From positions 20,718,001 through 20,782,000 of the forward strand of contig JALGPY010000007.1 in the NCBI GenBank assembly GCA_023055425.1: DNA of 64,000 nt, given 5' to 3'. This DNA comes from Linanthus parryae. Its lineage: Eukaryota > Streptophyta > Magnoliopsida > Ericales > Polemoniaceae. Of this stretch, positions 56,601 through 64,000 are shown piece after piece (within the stretch, counting starts at the first letter, position 1; each line of letters begins with the position of its first letter). A program made the position numbers and the translations under genes. The notes below the pieces were generated by a model. The model did not search any database, was not told the DNA's origin, and was given only the letters and a program-made list of their open reading frames with translations.

Positions 56601-58811
56601 TTTATGATTTGAGTTCTTCTACATTGAATTCTTGGATGAGCCAAAGCATAATTCCTACATTACAGTGATTTTGTGGTTTTATGCTTTCAGTTCTACATTT
56701 ACCCTTTGCATAAATTTTTTACATCTTTGCCCAGGTCTATTTCAATTTCTATGCTCTAAGTAGTTTTCTCATCTTGCCGTGTAAGCTCTTCGAGGGAAAG
56801 GCAGATGTTTGTTTTGTAAACATGCATTTGCACTTTAATACATTTTTAACTACCTATAAAAATTCTAAATGAGTTACTTTTTTCTTTACATCGTTTCATT
56901 GCATGCTTTATTTGTATCCCTAATTCCATTTCGCTCATCCCCATTATTTTCTGTTATGTCACAATTTATGCTATATCGAATATTTGGTGGGGGATATTAG
57001 TGGATTGACGCAAAGCTAATCGGCGTTATCTCATTGGAGTAGAGCGAGGCTGACTCCGTTGACTCTGTACACACAAAATTAGTATTCTAATTATCATTTT
57101 TCACAATCGGTCATGGGAATAAAAATTTAAGCTTGTTTTGCAAAAGTAAAATTTGAGATGACTATTAAAATTTTAATTTGTTTTCCTTTTTGGTCAAAGT
57201 TTCACACTATGTGAGTAGTAGTAGTGCACCAAATGCGTGAACATTGAATTTTGAAACAGACCACTGCTCAGCTTAGGCTCCATACAGGACCAATTGCTTA
57301 CCAGATGTTACTGGTATTAAGGCATGAACAATGCGCAGACAACTTGATATTTAGGGGAGAAACTGTCCTCGGAAATTGATTTTAGTTTCTTTCTATATTT
57401 TCTCAGACTTGCTTATTGTTTCATTGGGTTATTTACTATAGCTGCACATGCTTTCAAGTTTTTGGAAATGGTTGTTCAAAATACTCGGACAAGCGTAGCG
57501 AGATGAGAAGGTGTGGAATTACCTAATTGTTACATCACTCTACTCACACTTAGAACTAACTTCCCCTATATTTCTTTGGCTATCGTCTATGCCCTAATGA
57601 ATCTTGAAAACTCGTGCGTTGGAGCTAAGATTCACATGTTTGGACTCCCTTGCTTACCTTTTCCACTACTTATTATTCCTTGTAGTATTCAGTGTTTGTA
57701 GGTTAAAAAAAAAAATCAGTGTTTGTAGGTTAAAAAAAAAAGTAACTAAGAGAAAACGACCTATGTGTTGTAGTTCATTTTTGCTTATACTCACTGACCG
57801 CTTTTGGATGAGGGGTTATGTTAACCATAACATAGTGAACGTTTTTGAGGTTTTGAGTGGATCCTGGTGGATTGGTTTTGTTTCTCTCTCTCCAAAAGCT
57901 TAACCTCCTTCCAAACAGGTAAGGAGTTAGTAACCCAAACCGGCTTTAACATCTAAGTGTTGATATCTTTCTAAGAACCATTCGACTTTACAGGATTAGA
58001 ACATGAAACGCTTGTTGGCTGGGCTGCATTTTACTTATTTCTAATTTCCATTCATGGTCCTAATAGTTGGAAGATTGAAAAATATATCTGATCTACGAGT
58101 TTGGGGTTTTGAGCTGTTGGAGGTGATATTCTATTCTAACAGCAAAAATATCTCCTCACATAACTGATAGCATTATTTAAGAGCAAATATTTATTAGAGT
58201 CTTAAGCTCTTCTGCTTGGGTTCTTTGCATAAAACTAAAGAAGGAAGAAAAAATGTCTCTCCTGAAGTTTCACTTGAATTTTTTAGATTAACTCTTGTTA
58301 GGTTCCCTGTTCGCCATAATTGGAACTGAAAGATATTGTAACTGTTGTTTGCCACTGGTGTCTTACCTTTGTGGTATGGCCTTTCGCTAAGGGAAGTAAG
58401 GCAAGTAGAGTCAGCGACTTATGTCTTTGAGCAAAGGCAAGTATAATCGGCGTCCTTTTAGGTCTTTAAACAAACAATCAATTAAGAAAAAGTATATATT
58501 TGAGGGGAATACAACAAGATGATGTTGTGACATAACATTTTGCTATTCCTGCTTGAAGGGTCGTCGAGTTTTTTTTTGGAAGAGGGAACAAATAATTCCC
58601 CTACTGGTCCATACCAAAATGGCAAAATATGACCGTCCAATAGAAGAAGTCTTACACACCATCAACAGCTCTTCTCATTACCTTGTGATACGTTTAAATT
58701 GAACCACCATGGTTATTATGTTCGTGCACTAAACTTACAGTGTGGAAGATGACATAATGACTTAAAGATGCGAGTTAATTATACAACTGCACCGCACGTG
58801 CTACTTACTAG
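53690..58811 (+). mobile_element. Probable Helitron, copy B, containing a solo LTR
   Basis: Same TCTCTACTATATAAAAGG start and GCACCGCACGTGC...CTAG end as copy A. The extra length is the inserted solo LTR. Flanking bases again A at the left and T at the right. Confidence 0.5.
54275..55717 (+). mobile_element. Solo LTR of a Ty1/copia-type retrotransposon
   Basis: Begins TGTTGGAATAGATGCCCTAG and ends AAAACCCAACA, with a perfect 5-bp target duplication GAAAC (54270-54274 and 55718-55722). Copy A has the uninterrupted site at about 29896-29906. A TATA box TATATAAAAGG at 55281 and the polarity of the termini put the LTR on the plus strand. The wording of both ends resembles plant copia LTRs. No internal domain remains, so LTR-LTR recombination has removed it. 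Confidence 0.88.
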
Positions 58812-59244
58812 TACTATTAAGATGATGAAGTGAAATTAAGAACAAAGCTGGGTTTATTTGTAAATTCTCAAAGATCTTTGTGCAATCTCTCACAAAATTA
58901 TGTGGCCATCTCAGAAGAGGTCATTCTTGTTATCATCCAACAGCTCAAAATGAGCCCGTTGGGTTTCTATGTATTAAGCCCTTTGTTCTTCTCAAATTGG
59001 GTTAGCTAAGTCTGTTTTTCATTGTAGCAATTTTCTGGCCATTTCTCTCTATGAAAATCTCTGTTCATCTTCTTCCTTTTTGGGATTTCATTTCTGATTG
59101 GTTTTTGGTCTTCATTTTTTGGTTGTCGTGAACTTGTGCATTACAAAAGATTCTCAGTGTCTTCTCGCAATTCCATATATAGCTTGTAATTGTACTATTG
59201 TAGACGATCTTCTTGTCGCGGTCCAGGTTGCAGTTAACAGCTGA

Positions 59245-59706
59245 CACTCCATTTTTAATTACGAAACACTAGTGTGGGGACTCTCGAGTGTATTAATGTA
59301 TAGGGGAGGGATACCATGACAGCGTGAACATCTAAGCTAAGGGTGGCCTTATATTGGAAGAAGGTGAAGGTTTGGGAAATTGTTCTCTCTGGACTTCTCT
59401 ATTCATTAGTAATATATACCCAAATCATACAAACTTAATTACCTGTCAAGACCCTATAATTAAGCTATGCTATAAATTAAGCTACGCTATTACACCCCCG
59501 CAGTCGGAGCGGGAGAAGAATGAACGTTCAGACTAGAGCCAGATATCTCAAATAACTGACGAGGCAGACCTTTGGTGCAGATATCCGCATACTGAAAGTC
59601 AGCGAGAAGAACCCGAAGTTGGCCGAGGCGAACGTTGTCCTGAACAAAATGAAGATCAATCTCAATATGTTTCGTGCGTTGATGCTGAACCGAATTACTT
59701 GATAAG
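59245..59706 (-). pseudogene. Ty1/copia fragment, copy B, cut by element 2
   Basis: Corresponds to 48536-49003 in copy A, containing the C-terminal RNase H end. It stops at ...TTACTTGATAAG where the second gypsy element begins. The remainder, if present, lies beyond the window. Confidence 0.8.
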
Positions 59707-60333
59707 TGTGCACAAGAGATTCCGGCGGGGAGACCTCCGTGTACACCGTATGTAGTGGATCAGGGATCGCACGGGAAGAGAGGGGTTGTGTGTAGGGAGA
59801 GAGTAAGGCAGTAGCAATGTCTGAGAGAGAGACAGAGGTTTGGCAGAGCTTCCGCGTATGGCCAGTGTGTTCTCCTTTGTATGGAAAGGTTGACGATCTA
59901 TATATACTGAAGAACATGACCGTTGTAGTGTGGTTAATGCGCCCATTGATGGCGGCTTAATTAGCTTAGCCATAACGGCACGTTCGTCCGAGTATATAGG
60001 GACCGTTACAGCACGTTGTGCGCGAATACCGGAACCGTTACGAGGTTGACCGGGTTTGACCGGATTGACCGGGTTTATGGAGCTCGTGCCATAAATCTCT
60101 CAAAACAGTTACTAAAGGTCGCGTGCGGGCTTGGCTCGTACGCGACAGGGCTTACTCTAGCCTCCAAACCACAAAGTCCCTACAAGTCCCGTGCAGTGGT
60201 ATGCGAGGGCTCTGTCTCGCAGCCCCCACATGGATCAGCTCGGATGGTGATCCAGTGTGTGTGGAGCACAATATGGTGTGCTGGATGGCTGCCACGTGGC
60301 CAAGATCTGTCAGCTCAGAAAGCAGTATCTACA
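59707..60333 (-). repeat. 3' LTR of element 2
   Basis: 627 bp, TGTGCACAAGAG...AGTATCTACA. Clearly more different from the two LTRs of element 1 than those are from each other, so it is a separate insertion lineage. Confidence 0.9.
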
Positions 60334-61020
60334 TTAGCCCCCTTTCTGCGCGTGAAGACTCATAGCCGTATAGACTTCCATGCGCGGAAACCAACATACG
60401 CGTTGCTGCCACGCACCAATTCAAATACGGGTAAGTTCAGCCCCCGTGCGTGTCATTATGACCTAAAACCCCTAGAGTCGTGTCGTCTGACCTTTAGGGT
60501 TTTAAGCGTGACGTCAGCTTGTCCTGTGATTGCGCGATTCGACGGTGACGGTTGCGATTCGACTACCGAAAGGACGCAACCCTTCATTGTTTTGGATAAA
60601 TACCTTGTATCCCCCATTGTTGCAGAGCATCACTTCTTTCTCTTAAAGTGAATGGTACCTGGAGATCTTCAAGAGCAGATCCAGATAATCAATCACCAGT
60701 TCAGAACTGCAAATCGTATTCTTCAATCGTGCATATCCAAGCAGGCTTCGAGAAAACAAGGTTGGCCTCGTTTACTTTTGATTTAGGTTACCAGTGTTTG
60801 CCTTAAACTGCGTTGAATCTGTAAACCCATGAAATTTGTGAAGAGGCCTTGATCTTTGAACCCACTTTGCTTAATCCTTCAATAATATGAGATCTTGCAA
60901 CTCCCCGATTTCTGAAATTGATACCAAAACTGTTCGTCTTCCTTTGCATAGATCTGGAATTTCAAAATTCAAACTGAAGTGTGGTATTTCTCCCCCTTTT
61001 TTTCTTGCTCTTCCGCAGGA

Positions 61021-64000
61021 ATGGCCAAGACAAGAGTAACCAGACCTGTCAAGGAAGATGAAGAGATACCCGACCTTCCGCAGGCCTTGTGGCGAAAAGC
61101 CCCCTTTTTAGGCGGCAAAGATTTCTACCATGCAAGGGTAAAGGCGAAGAGGATGCCTGATCCTGTCCCAGTTGAGCGATTGTTGACGCTAACTCGCCCA
61201 GTTAACTCAGCCTTGCTCGAGTTGATTGGTTCCGAGGATGTGGTTCGATTGGGAATCGAGAACGGGCACTTCCCATATACTGCGATTTCTACCCAGGCGT
61301 TCGTCCAGAAATTGGACTATATGGATGAGTGGATCGACCACGTGTTGGATCATCACGCCGCGACTCTTGATGAAGCCGGCGTATACTTTGCTATCCGTGC
61401 TATGAAGGGTGCCGCCGTGAAGCTGGATCAGTCCATGCTTCTAGACCTTCTGTCCCGCTACTCGCCTGCGACTCACACGTTCCATTTTGCTGAGTTCGAG
61501 GCTGCCCCCACACTCGAGGACGTTCAAATGCTGTACGAGCTTTCCCCCATGGGCGAGGTGGACCCTCTGAGTCCCTTGAGAACATCTGCGGAGATTGCCT
61601 TGTACACGCAGATGGAGGAATGCCTAGCAGAGGTAAAGAAAATCTCCACTCGGTGGACCACTACAAAGCCTCTTCCGAACTGGCAGCTGGTTGATACGTC
61701 TGCGAAGAATACCTGGAACAAATGGTTGCAGTACTTCTTCCGAGACTATGCGAACAGCAGCATCACTAAGAAGCTTCTGAGTGAGGACCCGGAGGCCGAG
61801 AATTATGTAGAGGGCAAGGGTTATCATTTGACCCTTTGTGCTTTTCTCTGTGCCTGGCTGTCGAGGTACTTGATTGATGGTCACCCCCATGACGGAGTCT
61901 TCTACCATGTATTGCCACTTGCTGTGAGGCTCGCCCTTGGCCAGAGAGTCGCACTCGGACCCTTGGTCTTGGGCACGCTGTACTATAGACTTGATCAGCT
62001 GGTTCTAGCTATGAAGGAGTCGCGTGGCCGCCTCGATGTACTGACCTTTGTCAATATTTCTTTTTTGACAATGTGGGTTTTCGAGCGGTGGCCGTCTTAT
62101 GCTCCAACTGATCTCAAACTTGACAAGTGGTGTCCCCCAGGCGAGACGGAAGCGCGCAACAGCGGAAGAGCTGCGAGATGGTTCGGAGCAAGCAACACCA
62201 AGTGCGTTTGGAGTTTGACATGCGACAAGCGGAAGGAGTTTACTGCCAGGCCCTATGCCACGCGCATTGAGAATGTGCGATGGTTTCCAAAGCTGTACCC
62301 CTCTAAAGGCATGGTCTTTTCAGAAGAGCTTCTCTTTGAAGGAGGACCTCATTTCCATGAGCGCTACCGCGAGTTCTTTTGCTGGTGTCTGCGAGGTTCC
62401 CTTCCTGCTCTCGCAGAGCATATTCGTGAGCTCGCGCCGAGGTATGAAAAGCTTACCGTGGACGTTGACCCCACTCGAGTTTCTCCTCAGTTTGGTTTTG
62501 ATGCGGTGGCCCCATCAATCTGGCCCCAGTCCATTATCAGAGGATGCTACAAGCGCTTGCTAACAAAGGAGTGCAAGACGGTCTTCATGAACAATCTGCC
62601 CTTTGAGCAGCCTGCGGGAACCCGCGAGGGTGGTTGTTCCCAAAACTGGCTCGCATACTGGATTGCCCAGCAAACGAGGATCGAGACGGAGTCGGCCGCG
62701 CAGCCAGGTAGAGCTCCCTTGATCAAAAGAAACTCTTTTCCGTTTCGCCCCACTTGCAGTCTGAGCGAGTCTGAGTATGGTTGCTACTCACTGTTGGATC
62801 GTGAGAACCATTTGTGTCCTGATGTCATTCTGAAGGAACAAGTCGCCGCAGTTAAGAAGGGCGACACGCAGGTCGTCAGATATAGCAAGGCTTTTGCTGA
62901 GGTAAGCAATTTCTTCGCGTGCGTTAAGCTTCTTGATTTCCTTATGCTGACACTTTTATTCTGTACTGTTGTAGTGTCATGTGCGGAGATTCGCAGCTGG
63001 TGATCGCTCCAAGTCGCTGGTTAACACCATTGTTGCCACCAGAAGACAAAAGCAGCCGTTCCGGCTTTCATGGAGGATGGACGCTGAGGTTGAAACAAAG
63101 GTTCGCGCAGTCATGAATGCTTTTGCTGACTCGCTGATAGACAATCCTCCGGCTCCGTCTCCTCCTGGAGATGACCCGTCCCCTCCAGCGACTGCGGCGC
63201 CGAGTGTGAAGAGACCTAGGCAAAAGGGAATTACGATTTCTTCCCCTAGAAGTGCTCCCGCTTCTCCTCCAGTGAGGTCCCTTTCTATCAAGGACAAAGG
63301 CAAAGGTCGCATGCCCAGCAAAGTGCGGAAAGAGCTCGCAGTTGAGACTTTCGTTCCATTCAATCAAGAGGAAGAGGAAGAGAGGCAGGAGCCCCAAGCA
63401 AGTGATGAAGAAGAAGAAGCAACAGTTGTGATGCATGAGGAAGAATCAGGAGGTACCTCCGTCGCATTTCCTTTCCCGTTATCGTAACTTCTTTGCACTT
63501 TCTTTTCTTAAACCAATCGTATATTCGCAGATGATGATGATGAAACCATTGGTGGCCTTGTGGCCAAGAGACAAAAGAGAGATGCCCATTCTGGCATTCC
63601 AGATGATCCCATAAGCTAGGACGTTCTTGCTGAGTCCCGGAAGACAGCCGCGGAGGCTGCTGAACGAAGGAGGCGGCGGGAAGAAGAGGAGCTCGAGCGT
63701 GTGAAACAGCGGAGCCTCGAAGAGCGGCATGTTGACGACTTGGCGCGTCCAGTTGACGAGGAAGACGAGCTTCCCGAAGAAGTGGCTCCTCATGCGGAGG
63801 AGGAAGAGGAGGTTCCAGAAGAGGATGCAGCAGCCTTGGAGCAAGTCCAAGCAGACTTTGAAGAAATCGCAGGCGGCGATAAAGGTGAGATCTTCAATCT
63901 CGCAGTAACTTATAGAGATGTTATTGTGGGTGCGTTAAAGCATGGTGTGTCAAAGGCTGACATTCGCCGTTGGTTAGTAAGCAAATGCGGAGAACCCTCA
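61021..64000 (+). pseudogene. Antisense PMD gene of element 2, with premature stop, partial
   Basis: Homologue of the gene at 34815. Exon 1 is 61021-62901 (627 codons, exactly as in element 1 with no indel) and carries the same PMD motifs (LLSRYSPATHTFHFAEFEA, LALGQRVALGPLVLGTLYY, WVFERWPSY). Exon 2 is 62975-63452 and exon 3 starts at 63531. A TAG at 63617-63619 replaces the GAG of element 1, truncating the protein after the PMD and linker but before the coiled coil. Beyond the stop the frame stays open to the window end, so the damage is probably recent. A shortened protein of about 816 residues with a complete PMD could still be made. Confidence 0.82.

Larger units (their letters stand above)
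50768..59706. repeat. Tandem duplication copy B (truncated by element 2 in this window)
   Basis: Direct repeat of copy A in the same order and orientation, interrupted by the solo LTR at 54275-55717. It runs through the empty gypsy target site near 59235-59244 into the start of the copia fragment, where element 2 interrupts it at 59707. Downstream of 51354 only scattered differences from copy A are seen, while 50768-51353 is clearly more diverged. Confidence 0.85.
59707..64000 (-). mobile_element. Second Tat-type gypsy retrotransposon (element 2), incomplete in window
   Basis: Starts with an LTR homologous to those of element 1, followed by the same polypurine tract and antisense PMD gene. 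By analogy its gag-pol would lie beyond the right edge on the minus strand. Its target duplication should be ATAAG (59702-59706), to be seen again at the far end. Confidence 0.88.

Overview
The window is nuclear DNA of a flowering plant, most likely a eudicot. The evidence is spliced GT-AG genes with plant-type protein families (a plastidic glucose-transporter-like protein, a WDR44-like WD40 protein, two plant-conserved proteins of unknown role), AT-rich intergenic DNA, pyrimidine-rich 5' leaders, and a dense population of plant transposable elements (hAT-like, PIF/Harbinger and Mutator MITEs, L1 LINEs, a probable Helitron, Ty1/copia and Ty3/gypsy elements of the Tat type). I cannot name the species.

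Layout. 1-575: last two exons of an SGB1/pGlcT-like sugar transporter. 0.6-8.1 kb: a transposon graveyard with two hAT-like elements (one with a good 8-bp target duplication), a small complete LTR retrotransposon on the minus strand (4466-6081, target site ACTTC), and LINE debris. 8313-11701: a complete six-exon WD40 gene. 12.3-13.05 kb: a possible small spliced transcript on the minus strand. 13.3-18.7 kb: two degraded L1 LINEs in opposite orientations, each split by a MITE with intact target duplications, plus a broken gene remnant at 15.8-16.5 kb. 19275-24343: a five-exon gene for a plant-conserved protein of unknown function. 25563-27474: a three-exon gene, also plant-conserved and unknown.

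From about 26.3 kb onward the window is built from a direct tandem duplication of a roughly 9.3 kb unit. The unit holds exon 3 of the 25.6-kb gene, a tRNA-derived SINE-like piece, a probable Helitron and a Ty1/copia pol fragment. Copy A starts near 26339 and copy B near 50768. Copy A was later split by a 15.1 kb Tat-type Ty3/gypsy retrotransposon (33445-48530, target site ACAGC). Copy B was hit by a copia-type solo LTR (54275-55717, target site GAAAC) and then by a second member of the same gypsy family (59707 to beyond the window end). Each copy preserves the empty site of the other's insertion, so the order of events can be read directly.

The most interesting content is inside the gypsy family. 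Its gag-pol lies on the minus strand and in element 1 is wrecked by several frameshifts and stops. On the opposite strand, between pol and the 3' LTR, sits a long multi-exon gene of about 1284 codons, open throughout, encoding a plant mobile domain (PMD) protein with acidic and coiled-coil tails. The second element has a homologous gene with the same exon-1 length (627 codons) and, where I compared it closely, mostly silent differences, but with one premature stop. Between pol and this antisense gene lie a 54-bp minisatellite with a dimeric higher-order pattern and three tandem palindromes. The picture is a retrotransposon family carrying a selectively maintained accessory gene on the antisense strand, possibly moved in trans by relatives with intact pol.
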